Below are positions 32,459-40,901 of a DNA stretch of 64,000 bases, one piece after another. The notes beneath the pieces were generated by a model, which did no database searches, was not told the origin of the DNA, and worked only from the letters and a program-made list of their open reading frames with translations. The stretch spans positions 124,001 through 188,000 of the forward strand of contig NZ_JBIBGL010000004.1 of assembly GCF_042956465.1 (NCBI RefSeq), given 5' to 3'. Every line of letters begins with the position of its first letter. Position 1 is the stretch's first letter. The DNA is from Embleya sp042956465 (lineage in GTDB: Bacteria; Actinomycetota; Actinomycetes; Streptomycetales; Streptomycetaceae). The position numbers and the translations under genes are program-made.

Positions 32459-33871
32459 ATGACCACGCAGACCGCACCACCCCCCGAGGGCGTGCGACAG
32501 GACCCCGGTAGGCCGTCGGCGATCACGTTCGTCGTGTGCTCCGCAGCGTTCATGGCGATGCTCGACGTGTTCGTGGTCAACGTCGCCTTCACCGACATCG
32601 GCAAAGAATTCGGCGCCCCGCTCGCGGACCTGAGCTGGGTCCTCAACGCCTATGCCATCGTCTACGCGGCGCTGCTGGTCCCCGCCGGGCGCCTCGCCGA
32701 CCGGTACGGACGCAAACCGGCGTTCCTGGCCGGACTGGCGTTGTTCACCGCGGCGAGCGCCGCCTGCGCCTTGGCACCCGAGTTGTGGTCGCTGGTGTTC
32801 TTCCGCGGGGTGCAGGCGGTCGGCGCGGCCGTGCTCACCCCGGCCGGTCTCGGGCTGCTGCTCACCGCGTTGCCGGCGGCGCGCCGGACCGGAGCGGTCC
32901 GGATCTGGGCCACCACCAGCTCGTTCGCGGCCGCGGTCGGCCCGGTGGTCGGTGGCGGTCTGGTGGAACTGTCCTGGCGCTGGGTGTTCCTGATCAACAT
33001 CCCGGTCGGCGTGGCGGCCTTCCTGGCGGCCCGCCGTGTGCTCCCCGACCTGCGGGACACCTCGGCCGTACGCATGCCGGACCCGCTCGGCACGGCGGCA
33101 CTGATCGTCGCCTTCGGCGCGGTCTCACTGGCCCTGGTCAAGGGCCAGGAGTGGGCGTGGACCGGAGCGGCGACCGTCGGCACCTTCGCGCTCGCCGCCG
33201 TCGGTATCGCGGTGTTCGTCGTTCGCATCCTGCGTCACCCGGCACCGGTCGTGGATCCGGCCCTGTTCCGGACACCGGCCTTCGTCTGGGCCAACATCAC
33301 GGTATTGCTGTTCTGCACCGCCTTCGGCGCGGTCTTTCCGTCCGTGGTGCTGTGGCTGCAGGGTCCCGCCGGCTACTCCACCCTGGTCGCCGGCCTGGCC
33401 ATCGCACCGGGCCCGCTGATGGTGCCGCCATTCGCGGCCGTCGGCCGTCGTCTGGCCACGCGCGTTCCGGCCGGAGCCCTGGTCGCGGCGGGGAATCTGC
33501 TGTTCGCCGGCGGTGCCCTGCTGCTGGCCGCAGGTGCGTCCTCCGATACCCGGTACGCGACGCAGATCCTGCCGGGATGGCTCGTCATCGGTGTGGGCAT
33601 CGGCCTGGCCCTGCCCGTCATGCTCTCCCAGGCCACCGCGCAGTTGCCCGGCGCCCAGGCCGCCACCGGCAGCGCCGTGGTCAACACCAGCCGCCAACTG
33701 GGGTACGTCCTCGGCGTCGCCCTCCTGGTCGCCGTCCTCGGGACGGCCGGTACCGCACCCGATCCGGCGCACGCCTTTCGACACGCCTGGTGGTTCATCG
33801 CCGCCACCGCCGCCGGGTCCGCCGCCACCGCCTTCGGCATCACCGGCCGCACCCGGAGCCGATCATCGTGA
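32459..33871 (+). CDS. MFS drug exporter, DHA2 (EmrB/QacA) family, 14 membrane helices
   Basis: 470 residues from the ATG at 32459 (GAGGGG 6-7 nt upstream). Helix 1 has AMLDVFVVNVAFTDIGKEFG with the DHA2 'LDxTVVNVAL'-type motif; motif A follows as GRLADRYGRKPAF; motif C appears as SSFAAAVGPVVGGGLVELSW and WRWVFLINIPVG is typical. Fourteen hydrophobic segments can be counted. It would expel drugs or secondary metabolites by proton antiport. It is divergent from hxlR and overlaps a GNAT gene by 4 bp. Confidence 0.93.
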   Translation: MTTQTAPPPEGVRQDPGRPSAITFVVCSAAFMAMLDVFVVNVAFTDIGKEFGAPLADLSWVLNAYAIVYAALLVPAGRLADRYGRKPAFLAGLALFTAASAACALAPELWSLVFFRGVQAVGAAVLTPAGLGLLLTALPAARRTGAVRIWATTSSFAAAVGPVVGGGLVELSWRWVFLINIPVGVAAFLAARRVLPDLRDTSAVRMPDPLGTAALIVAFGAVSLALVKGQEWAWTGAATVGTFALAAVGIAVFVVRILRHPAPVVDPALFRTPAFVWANITVLLFCTAFGAVFPSVVLWLQGPAGYSTLVAGLAIAPGPLMVPPFAAVGRRLATRVPAGALVAAGNLLFAGGALLLAAGASSDTRYATQILPGWLVIGVGIGLALPVMLSQATAQLPGAQAATGSAVVNTSRQLGYVLGVALLVAVLGTAGTAPDPAHAFRHAWWFIAATAAGSAATAFGITGRTRSRSS

Positions 33872-34434
33872 CCACCGTGACCGCGTCCGACACCGTGCAC
33901 CTGCGCTCGTGGCACGCGGACGACATCGACAGGCTCGACCGGGCCGCCGCCGGCATCTCACGACACGCGCTCGCCCTGCGGTTCGGCGTGCCGTGCACCA
34001 CGATCCCCGACTGGTACCGGGCCCGGATCATCGAAGGCCTGGCGCAGCGCACGTGGAACGCGTACGTGGCCGAGACCGGAGGCCGCATCGTGGGCTGGGC
34101 CGAGTACGGACTGAACAACGATCCCCGCCACGCCGACATCGCCGCCCTGGTCTGCGACCGGTACCAGGGAATCGGCCTCGGCACGCGTTTGGTCCGGGAA
34201 GTCGCGTCGCTGGCCCGGGCGGCCGCGGTGTGCGTGTTGCACGCCCAGATCCAGGTCGGGAACCAGGCCGCGCGCAAGGCCCTGTACGCGGCGTTGCCGG
34301 ACCTGCGGTACACGGAACTGCAGGACGGACAGTGGCACTTCGTCGTGCACCTGCCGGAGGACTCGAACCGGACGACACCCGGGTCGCGCACCACCGGGTC
34401 GGGCTCTTCGACGGCGTTGTGCCGCGCCGGCTGA
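33868..34434 (+). CDS. GNAT-family N-acetyltransferase
   Basis: 188 residues from a GTG overlapping the exporter stop (GTGA). The acetyl-CoA-binding motif A is ADIAALVCDRYQGIGLGTRL (Q-x-x-G-x-G), after strand 4, and AAVCVLHAQIQVGNQAARKALYA fits the following helix with the conserved Asn. The N-terminal VHLRSWHADDIDRLDRA is the usual first strand. Coupling to a drug exporter suggests that the pair detoxifies one compound, by acetylation and export (inference). Confidence 0.85.
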   Translation: MTTVTASDTVHLRSWHADDIDRLDRAAAGISRHALALRFGVPCTTIPDWYRARIIEGLAQRTWNAYVAETGGRIVGWAEYGLNNDPRHADIAALVCDRYQGIGLGTRLVREVASLARAAAVCVLHAQIQVGNQAARKALYAALPDLRYTELQDGQWHFVVHLPEDSNRTTPGSRTTGSGSSTALCRAG

Positions 34435-34532
34435 CCCGCCGGGTCGGGGCGGCCGGTTCGGGCCCACCGCCGACGCGCGGGCCCGGGTCGTCGGCTCGAC
34501 CCGGGCGCCGGCGTCTTCCCGAGATCCGGTCG

Positions 34533-35153
34533 CTACTCGAACCGCGCGGTGTCGCCCGCTCCTCGGCGTACGATCTCGACCTCGTCGCCGGAGAAGTCGA
34601 TGACCGTGGTCGGCCGGGTGCCGCAATCGCCCGAGTCCACCACGGCGTCCACCACGTGGTCGAGCCGTTCCTTGATCTCCCAGCCCTGGGTCATCGGCTC
34701 CTCCTCGCCGGGCAGGAGCAGCGTGCTGGACAGGATCGGCTCACCGAGTTCGGCGAGCAGGGCCCGGGTGACGACGTGATCCGGGATCCGGACGCCGACC
34801 GTCTTCTTCTTCTGGTGCAACAGTTGCTTCGGCACCTCGGACGTCGCGCGGAGGATGAAGGTGTAGGGTCCCGGCGTCGATGCCTTGATGGCACGGAAGA
34901 CGTCGTTGTCCAGGTACACGAACCGGCCCAGTTGAGCGAAGCTCTCGCACACCAGGGTGAAGTGATGCCGGTCGTCGAGGTTGCGGATCGTCCGGATCCG
35001 GCCGATGCCGTCACGGTTGCCCAATCCGCATCCCAATGCGAAACAGGAATCCGTCGGGTACGCGACGAGCGATCCGGAGCGGATCAGGTCGACCACGCTG
35101 CCGATGGTGCGCTGCTGGGGGTTCTCGGGGTGCACATCGAAATACTTCGCCAT
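34533..35153 (-). CDS. YrdC/YciO/Sua5-family protein (threonylcarbamoyl-AMP synthase-like)
   Basis: 206 residues. It starts AKYFDVHPENPQQRTIGSVV, and the YrdC core follows: GSLVAYPTDSCFALGCGLGN, RIRTIRNLDDRHHFTLVC, PGPYTFILRAT and KKKTVGVRIPDH, with the phosphate/RNA-binding basic residues kept. The acidic insertion LLLPGEEEPMTQGWEIKERL is like that of the YciO branch, so it may be the paralogue rather than the essential tRNA t6A synthase. It stands alone on the minus strand. Confidence 0.88.
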   Translation of the reverse strand: MAKYFDVHPENPQQRTIGSVVDLIRSGSLVAYPTDSCFALGCGLGNRDGIGRIRTIRNLDDRHHFTLVCESFAQLGRFVYLDNDVFRAIKASTPGPYTFILRATSEVPKQLLHQKKKTVGVRIPDHVVTRALLAELGEPILSSTLLLPGEEEPMTQGWEIKERLDHVVDAVVDSGDCGTRPTTVIDFSGDEVEIVRRGAGDTARFE

Positions 35154-35364
35154 CCGCCGACCCTATGGGGACGACCGCTCGTTCCCGGCCGACGGATGCC
35201 ATCCCGACCCCTGTCGAGGGAGGCAATCCTCGTCTCGAACCATGTCACGCGCTGCCGCGGGCGCGAGCATCGCCACCTCCGAGTCGGGCGTGCGCCGCCC
35301 CGCCCCGCGCCCGTGATCGGCGAGCCGCACGGTTCCTCGGCACCGTAGTGCGACCTGCCGGCGG

Positions 35365-35883
35365 TCACGCGCCGGGTGGCGGAGTGAGGTCGTAGCGGGC
35401 GATGACGTCCGGCAGCCAGTCGGGGCGGCCGAACTCGAGGCCGTACCCGGCGCCGAGCGCGAAGACGGCGTCCGGGGCGGGCGGACCGTCGGCGACCAGA
35501 TCGGCGAGTTCGCGGAAGAAGTGCTCGAACCCGGCCGGGCTGATGACCTCGATCATCCGGGCGGGGGTCCGGCCGGCGTTCCACATGGTGTGCAGTTCGC
35601 CGCGCGGCTTGGTGATGTAGCCGCCCGCGCCGAGGACGGCCTCGCGGTCGCCGGAACGGAAGCCGATCTCGCCCTCGGTCACGATGGAGTACTCGTCCTC
35701 GCGGGTGTGCAGGTGCGGCGGGACGAGCGCGCCGACCGGGAACGGGTGCTCGACGATCGAGACGCTGCCGTTGGTGTCCCGGCCCCACAGTTTGAAGGCC
35801 ACGCCGATGCTGCCCAGGTCTGCCTCGGCGCCTTCGCCGGGTCGGACGACGGTCAGGTGCGGTGCCTGCGTGATGCCGCTCAT
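35365..35883 (-). CDS. Cupin-domain protein
   Basis: 172 residues with GAAGGAGG before the ATG at 35883. Cupin motif 1 is LVPPHLHTREDEYSIVTEGEIGF (His-x-His and Glu metal ligands), motif 2 GGYITKPRGELHTMWN with the fourth ligand His. A helical C-terminal extension (residues about 120-172) is present. Proteins of this type bind a metal and act as dioxygenases, isomerases or sugar-modifying enzymes; nothing specific can be said. It is divergent from a TetR gene across 126 bp. Confidence 0.87.
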   Translation of the reverse strand: MSGITQAPHLTVVRPGEGAEADLGSIGVAFKLWGRDTNGSVSIVEHPFPVGALVPPHLHTREDEYSIVTEGEIGFRSGDREAVLGAGGYITKPRGELHTMWNAGRTPARMIEVISPAGFEHFFRELADLVADGPPAPDAVFALGAGYGLEFGRPDWLPDVIARYDLTPPPGA

Positions 35884-36009
35884 GGTGCGGCCTCCTTCAG
35901 AGATTTACCGATACACTGGTGTTCTCTCGAATTCGAGTCTGCGCCGGTGGGCGGGGGGTGTCAACAGTTGAGTGAACAGGACCGTTCTCCGAAATTGCGG
36001 TCGTACACC

Positions 36010-36582
36010 ATGACCCGCCGCGCCGAACAGATCGGCGAGACCCGGCAGCGGATCATCGACGCCGCCGTCCACCTGCACGGCACCGTCGGGCCCGCCGCGA
36101 CCAGCATCGCCGCGATCGCCGAACGGGCGGGCGTCACCCGGCTCACCGTCTACCGGCACTTCCCCGACGACACGGCACTGTTCGCCGCCTGCTCGCAGGA
36201 CTGGCTCGCGCGCCGGCCCCTGCCGCGCCCCGACCAATGGGCGCTGATCCCCGCCCCCACCGAGCGACTGCGGACGGGCCTGACGGACCTGTACCGGTTC
36301 TACCGCTCCGGCGCGCAGATGCTCGCACTGGTCCACCGCGATCTCGACGCGATACCGGCGCCGATCCGCGAGGCACGGCAGGCCGGCGAGCGGCAGCAGG
36401 TCGAGGTACTGGCGTCGGCCTTCGCCGACCGGGGCCGCCGGGAGCGGCGGCTGCGCCGGGCACTGGCGGCCCACGCGGCGGCCTTCCCGACGTGGCGGTC
36501 GTTGTGCGAGGGGCAAGGGCTCACGGACGTGGAGGCGGTCGCGGCAATGACCGCCCTGGTCAGCAGACTTCCCGGCCGCTGA
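36010..36582 (+). CDS. TetR-family regulator
   Basis: 190 residues from the ATG at 36010. HTH: TRQRIIDAAVHLHGTVGPAA, then IAAIAERAGVTRLTVYRHFP and DDTALFAACSQDW. The C-terminal region is Arg/Ala-rich with helices such as LRTGLTDLYRFYRSGAQML. It is divergent from the cupin gene; AT-rich sequence near 35900-35935, including TTCTCTCGAATTCGAG, is a likely shared operator region. Confidence 0.88.
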   Translation: MTRRAEQIGETRQRIIDAAVHLHGTVGPAATSIAAIAERAGVTRLTVYRHFPDDTALFAACSQDWLARRPLPRPDQWALIPAPTERLRTGLTDLYRFYRSGAQMLALVHRDLDAIPAPIREARQAGERQQVEVLASAFADRGRRERRLRRALAAHAAAFPTWRSLCEGQGLTDVEAVAAMTALVSRLPGR

Positions 36583-36750
36583 GGCTCGACCACCGCACCG
36601 GCTCGGCCCGTTCCGCCCGCTTCCCGCTCCCGCATCGACCGAGCACGGGGCGTTCCCCGGTCGGAATTCCACGAGGCCCAGTCCGTGCAGCTTCGTCGCG
36701 TAGTCGCTTCCTCGCCACGGACGCTCGGGCGCCCCGCACAAGACCTCCGG

Positions 36751-36845
36751 CGCGAGCGACCTTCCGCGCAAGTGAGCGCGAGTGGCCTTCCGCGCAAGTG
36801 ACCTTTCGGCGCCAGCGACCTTCCGGCGCGAGCAACCTTCCGCGC
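36751..36845. repeat. Four degenerate ~23-25-bp tandem repeats
   Basis: Units of the type GCGCGAGCGACCTTCCGCGC follow one another up to the LysR stop codon: CGAGCGACCTTCCGCGCAAG at 36753, a copy with GAGTGGCC at 36780, then two more diverged (CCAGCGACCTTCC, GAGCAACCTTCC). The rest of the gap 36583-36846 shows no gene. Confidence 0.6.
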
Positions 36846-36846
36846 G

Positions 36847-37755
36847 TCAAGCACCGACCGGCGGCGGCGCGAGTTCGGCCACGACCTCGACGGCGATCTC
36901 GATCGCCCGGGCGGCGAGTGGCGAGTGGGTACGCCCGGCCCGCCAGTGCAGGTGGATCTCCCGTGCGGGCAGGGATGGGCGTAGCTCGTGCACGCGGAAC
37001 CTGTCGTCGGTGGGGACGCCGGGACCGGTGATGGCCAGCCAGGGCAGCACCGCCGATCCCATGCCCGCTCGCACCATCGACAACAGGGCGTCGTTGACCG
37101 CGGTGCGGAACACCACCTGCGGGCGGGCGCCGCTGCGGGCGATCGCCTGTTCCATCGAGGGCTGGTCGCAGGTCAGCGGCCAGGCCACCATCGGTGCCCC
37201 GTCGAGTCGTTCCAGCGGCACCGGACCGTCGGGGAAGGCGCCGGCGCCTGCCACCAACAGGTACGGATCGTCGAGCAGCTTGAGGTGCTCGACGTCGCCG
37301 TCGTCGATGCGGCCGTCGTAGAACAGCAGGTCGAGGTCACCGATCCGCGGCTGCTCCGGCTCCTCCTCGAACAACCTGATGTCGCAGCCGGGGTGCTCGG
37401 CTCGCAGGCGGCTCACGACCGACGGCAGGATCACGGTGGACACGCTCTGGAACGTGCCGATGTCGATCCGGCCGTCTCCGGCCTTGAACCGATCCACGGC
37501 GTGGGCCAACGCCTCCGCCTTCGCCAGCAGTTCGCGGCCCTGGCCCAGGACCACGGAGCCGAGCGGGGTCAGCCGTACCGGCTTGGGACCGCCCGGCCGT
37601 TCGAACACCGGACCGCCGACGGCCCTCTCCAACGCGGCGATCCGTTGGCTCACCGTCGACTGGGTGTACCCGAGACGGACGGCCGCCCGACCGAACGAGC
37701 CCTCTTCGGCAATGGCGACCATCGCCGCCAGGTGGCGCAACTCGACGTCGATCAC
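36847..37755 (-). CDS. LysR-family regulator
   Basis: 302 residues from a GTG at 37755; an ATG at 37779 is also possible. The N-terminal HTH is VELRHLAAMVAIAEEGSFGR and AAVRLGYTQSTVSQRIAALE, followed by the linker helix and the periplasmic-binding-like ligand domain (DGRIDIGTFQSVSTVILPSV, GDLDLLFYDGRIDDG, HWRAGRTHSPLAARAIEIAV). LysR proteins usually activate a divergent gene in response to an effector; here that is the alpha/beta hydrolase 76 bp away. Confidence 0.92.
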   Translation of the reverse strand: MIDVELRHLAAMVAIAEEGSFGRAAVRLGYTQSTVSQRIAALERAVGGPVFERPGGPKPVRLTPLGSVVLGQGRELLAKAEALAHAVDRFKAGDGRIDIGTFQSVSTVILPSVVSRLRAEHPGCDIRLFEEEPEQPRIGDLDLLFYDGRIDDGDVEHLKLLDDPYLLVAGAGAFPDGPVPLERLDGAPMVAWPLTCDQPSMEQAIARSGARPQVVFRTAVNDALLSMVRAGMGSAVLPWLAITGPGVPTDDRFRVHELRPSLPAREIHLHWRAGRTHSPLAARAIEIAVEVVAELAPPPVGA

Positions 37756-37830
37756 GCATGCCAGCGTAACGACGACCATTGGCACAGGCAATCGAATCGA
37801 TCGGAATTCATCGCTTTTCACGATGGAGTC

Positions 37831-38742
37831 ATGGGCTCTAGCGTTTCGGACATGACTTCTTCGCAAGCACACGACGAGCAACTTCTCCGGGTGAACGGCG
37901 TCGAGCTCTGCGCCCAGACCTTCGGCGACCCGGCCGCCCCCGCCCTGCTGCTCATCGGCGGCGCCGAGGCGTCGATGGACTGGTGGGACGACGAGTTCTG
38001 CGCGGGCCTCGCCGCCGGCGGGCGGCACGTCGTCCGGTACGACACCCGGGACACCGGCCGCTCCACGACCTTCCCGCCCGGCGAGCCGCCCTACGGAAGC
38101 GACGCCCTGCTCGACGACGCCGTCGGCCTGCTCGACGCGCTCGGCATCGCGGCCGCCCACATTGTCGGTGTCTCCATGGGCGGCGACATCGCCCAGCACC
38201 TGGCCGTGCACCGCCCCGAGCGGGTCGCGTCCCTGACGCTCGTCGCCACCAGCCCGGGCGGGCCCGGCGGGCCCGCCCACCCCGACCTGCCGCCGATGAG
38301 CAAGGAGTTGGCGGAGCAGTTCGCCGAGGGTGGCGACGAGGCGCCCGACTGGTCCGACCGCGAGGCGGTCATCGCGTACTACACCGCCGGCGAGCGCACC
38401 TTCGCGGGCACCATCCCCGTCGACGAGGAGCGGGTACGCCGCGTCGTCGGCCGCGCCTGGGACCGCAGCCCGGCCCTGGCGTCGGCACAGAACCACTGGC
38501 GGCTCGACGGCGGCGAGCCCGTCCGCGACCGCCTCGGCGAGATCACGGCGCCCACGCTGGTGTTGCACGGCACCGCGGACCCGCTGTTCCCGTACGGGCA
38601 CGGCGAGGCACTGGCCCGGGAAATCCCGGGAGCACGGCTCGTCCCGCTCAGTGGCATGGGGCACCAGATGCCGTCGCCGGAGCTCTGGGACATCGCGATT
38701 CCGGCAATCCTCTCGATCTCCGAAGCCCGGCCGACGACGTGA
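37831..38742 (+). CDS. Alpha/beta hydrolase
   Basis: 303 residues from the ATG at 37831 (GGAG 3 nt upstream) or 37852. After a short lead, the fold begins LLRVNGVELCAQTFGDPAAP. The nucleophile elbow is GVSMGGDIAQHLA (Ser), the acid is in LVLHGTADPLFPYGHG (Asp) and the base in LSGMGHQMP (His). VVRYDTRDTGRST with FPPGEPPYG is like aclacinomycin methylesterase-type hydrolases. It probably hydrolyses an ester or lactone. Divergent LysR control is likely. Confidence 0.88.
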   Translation: MGSSVSDMTSSQAHDEQLLRVNGVELCAQTFGDPAAPALLLIGGAEASMDWWDDEFCAGLAAGGRHVVRYDTRDTGRSTTFPPGEPPYGSDALLDDAVGLLDALGIAAAHIVGVSMGGDIAQHLAVHRPERVASLTLVATSPGGPGGPAHPDLPPMSKELAEQFAEGGDEAPDWSDREAVIAYYTAGERTFAGTIPVDEERVRRVVGRAWDRSPALASAQNHWRLDGGEPVRDRLGEITAPTLVLHGTADPLFPYGHGEALAREIPGARLVPLSGMGHQMPSPELWDIAIPAILSISEARPTT

Positions 38743-38814
38743 CGCCGCCGGCGGAACTCACGGGAATCGACCTGCCGAGCCGGAGGTACGACGACCGCAC
38801 GTCGTCGCGGATGC

Positions 38815-38922
38815 CGATGGGGAACGACTTCACGTCGGTCCTGGTGCCGATGTGGGACGACTTCGCATCGGTCCCGGTCCCGGTCCCGGTGTGCCACGAC
38901 TTCACATCCGTCCGAACGCCGC
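38815..38922. repeat. Degenerate repeats before the luciferase-like gene
   Basis: The phrase GACTTCACGTCGGTCC and its variants GACTTCGCATCGGTCC and GACTTCACATCCGTCC occur at 38826, 38869 and 38908, with CCGATG and GGTCCC between, the latter triplicated at 38870-38888. The interval between the hydrolase and the oxidoreductase otherwise has no gene. Confidence 0.5.
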
Positions 38923-38941
38923 GCACGGAAGGAGACCGCCG

Positions 38942-39769
38942 GTGAACCGGCTACGGTCCGCACTCTGGCTGCCGCTCTTCGACGACCTCGCCGATCCGCG
39001 CGTGGTCGCGCGCCTCGCCGCCGAAGCGGAGGAAGCCGGGTGGGACGGCTGCTTCGTGTGGGATCACCTGTGCCTGCAGGCGCCGCCGGTCCGCCAGGTC
39101 GCCGACCCGTGGATCGCGCTGACGGCGATCGCGACCGCGACCGAGCGCCTGCGGCTCGGTCCGATGGTGTCGCCGCTTGCCCGTCGACGGCCGGCCAAGG
39201 TCGCGCGGGAGACGGCGACTCTGGATCGGCTCAGCAACGGCCGCCTCACCCTCGGCGTCGGCCTCGGCAGCGACCGGTTCGGCGGTGAGCTGTCCAAGAC
39301 CGGCGAGCAGATCGACGACCGGCGGCGCGGGCAGATGCTCGACGAGTCTTTGGCGATCCTGGCCGCCGCCTGGTCCGGCGAGCCGGTGCGCCATCGCGGT
39401 GAGCACTACACGGTCGACGACATCACGTTCCTGCCGCGGCCGACTCAGCGGCCCGGTGTGCCGGTGTGGGCCGCCGGGTTCCCGGGCAACCTCAAGCCGA
39501 TCCGCCGGGCCGCCCGGCTCGACGGCTTCTTCCCGGTCGGTCTCGAGCACCCGGATCGACTCGCCGAGGTCGTCGCCACCCTCGCCGAGCTCCGACCGGG
39601 CGCGAGCGGACCGTACGAGATCGCCGTCGGCCTGCCCTTCGACGTCGACCCACTGCCGTACGCCGCGGCCGGCGCGACCTGGTGGATGCCGGAGTTCGAT
39701 CCGGGCGTACCGCTCGACACGGTGCGCGGCGTACTCCGCGACGGGCCGGCGAGTCCGGGCGGCGACTGA
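38942..39769 (+). CDS. LLM-class flavin-dependent oxidoreductase
   Basis: 275 residues from a GTG at 38942 with GGAAGGAG upstream. The bacterial-luciferase fold is evident: EEAGWDGCFVWDHLCLQAPP, DPWIALTAIATATERLRLGP, ETATLDRLSNGRLTLGVGLG and PVWAAGFPGNLKPIRRAAR. Proteins of this class use reduced FMN or F420 for monooxygenation or dehydrogenation. It lies 199 bp after the alpha/beta hydrolase in the same direction, possibly one catabolic unit. Confidence 0.9.
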   Translation: MNRLRSALWLPLFDDLADPRVVARLAAEAEEAGWDGCFVWDHLCLQAPPVRQVADPWIALTAIATATERLRLGPMVSPLARRRPAKVARETATLDRLSNGRLTLGVGLGSDRFGGELSKTGEQIDDRRRGQMLDESLAILAAAWSGEPVRHRGEHYTVDDITFLPRPTQRPGVPVWAAGFPGNLKPIRRAARLDGFFPVGLEHPDRLAEVVATLAELRPGASGPYEIAVGLPFDVDPLPYAAAGATWWMPEFDPGVPLDTVRGVLRDGPASPGGD

Positions 39770-39865
39770 GGACGGGCCGGCCGCCTACCGGTCGACGCGG
39801 GCGTCCGATGGCGCCGGGCCCCGCGCCGGCCACCCGGCACTCGGGCCGGTTCGCCACCGACCTTT

Positions 39866-40639
39866 TCAGAGGAAAACGCGTGCGTTCTCCAGCCACGTCC
39901 GCGCGTCCGCACCGACCGCCGTGAGGTCGGTCTCGGCTCGGGATCTGCGTTGGGTGACTCGAAGGCAGAAGTCGAGGGCGCTGCCCTGTACGCGTTGTGT
40001 CGCATGCTCTGGGCCCCAGGCCCAGGTCCCGCCGTCGGGGGCGGTCAACTCGACGCGGAACGGCTCTGCGGGAAGAGGCAGTTGGGCGGCATGGAAGGAC
40101 AGCTCTCGTCCGATCACTCCCAAGGAGGCCACATGCCGGAGTCGAGCCGTCGGACGACGTGCGACACCCAGGGCATCGAAAACGTCCTGCCCGTGGGCCC
40201 ACACCTCCATGAGTCGAAGCGGCGCCACGAGCGTTGCGCTCACCTGCGAGCCGTACCAGGGAAACCCGTCGTCCAGAGGTGCGTTCCGCAGTGCCGCCGC
40301 CACCTCGGCCCGACCGGCCCGCCATTGTTCCAGCAGTACCGATCGCGGTTTGGCTGCTCCCGCCGCGGCATCGAGATCGGCGTATCGGCTGCCCGCGGCG
40401 TCCGCCTGCTTCAGTACGTCGTCGAACGCCTCCGGGGTCCGTATGGCGATGAGAACGTTCGCATCGGCGGAAGCAAGATGGGCGATCTGGTGCGCGATCG
40501 TCCATCCCGCCGCCGGGGTGGGCCTGGTCCAGTCGGTCTGCGCCGACACCAGGGCGTCGAGTTCATCCCCCTCGGCCACCAAGTCGGGCAGAACAACGTC
40601 GCGTTCCAGGCCGGACACGTCAAGACCGTAGTTCAGCAT
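39866..40639 (-). CDS. TIGR03084/DinB-like metal-binding protein (mycothiol maleylpyruvate isomerase N-terminal type)
   Basis: 257 residues, with GAAGGTG upstream of the ATG at 40639. The four-helix DinB-like domain has TPAAGWTIAHQIAHLASADA and LRLMEVWAHGQDVFDALG, in which His, Glu and His-x-x-x-Asp residues form a metal site. The C-terminal half (SFHAAQLPLPAEPFRVEL, DFCLRVTQRR) is the usual SCP-like extension. Relatives are mycothiol-dependent isomerases and transferases. It is the last gene of a probable operon with the PAP2 protein. Confidence 0.83.
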   Translation of the reverse strand: MLNYGLDVSGLERDVVLPDLVAEGDELDALVSAQTDWTRPTPAAGWTIAHQIAHLASADANVLIAIRTPEAFDDVLKQADAAGSRYADLDAAAGAAKPRSVLLEQWRAGRAEVAAALRNAPLDDGFPWYGSQVSATLVAPLRLMEVWAHGQDVFDALGVARRPTARLRHVASLGVIGRELSFHAAQLPLPAEPFRVELTAPDGGTWAWGPEHATQRVQGSALDFCLRVTQRRSRAETDLTAVGADARTWLENARVFL

Positions 40640-40661
40640 CCGATTTCACCTTCCGGTTCGG

Positions 40662-40901
40662 CTACGCGATGTGACCGCGGTTGACGGTTTGTGGCGACTG
40701 CGCCCACCAGGACGGCACCACGGCAGGGTGTTGCTCGTGCGCGTCGACCGCGGCCGAACCCTTCGCGACGAGCAGCCGCGCGTACTCGGCAAAGCGCACA
40801 CCGATGTCCCCGTCACCTGGACACGAAAGCCGGTGCCGCTTCGAGAGAGCGGCACCGACTTCGTCGTCCTGGGCGCACGGTGCCCGGCGTTCGGCTGTCA
40901 C
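40662..40901 (-). CDS. Small hypothetical protein coupled to the PAP2 gene
   Basis: 79 residues from a GTG at 40901 that overlaps the PAP2 stop (GTGA): VTAERRAPCAQDDEVGAALS, KRHRLSCPGDGDIGVRFAEY, ARLLVAKGSAAVDAHEQHPA, then VVPSWWAQSPQTVNRGHIA. Third positions are mostly G/C. Overlap with the upstream stop and 22-bp spacing to the next gene favour a real gene, but no ribosome site or family is evident. Confidence 0.4.
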   Translation of the reverse strand: MTAERRAPCAQDDEVGAALSKRHRLSCPGDGDIGVRFAEYARLLVAKGSAAVDAHEQHPAVVPSWWAQSPQTVNRGHIA

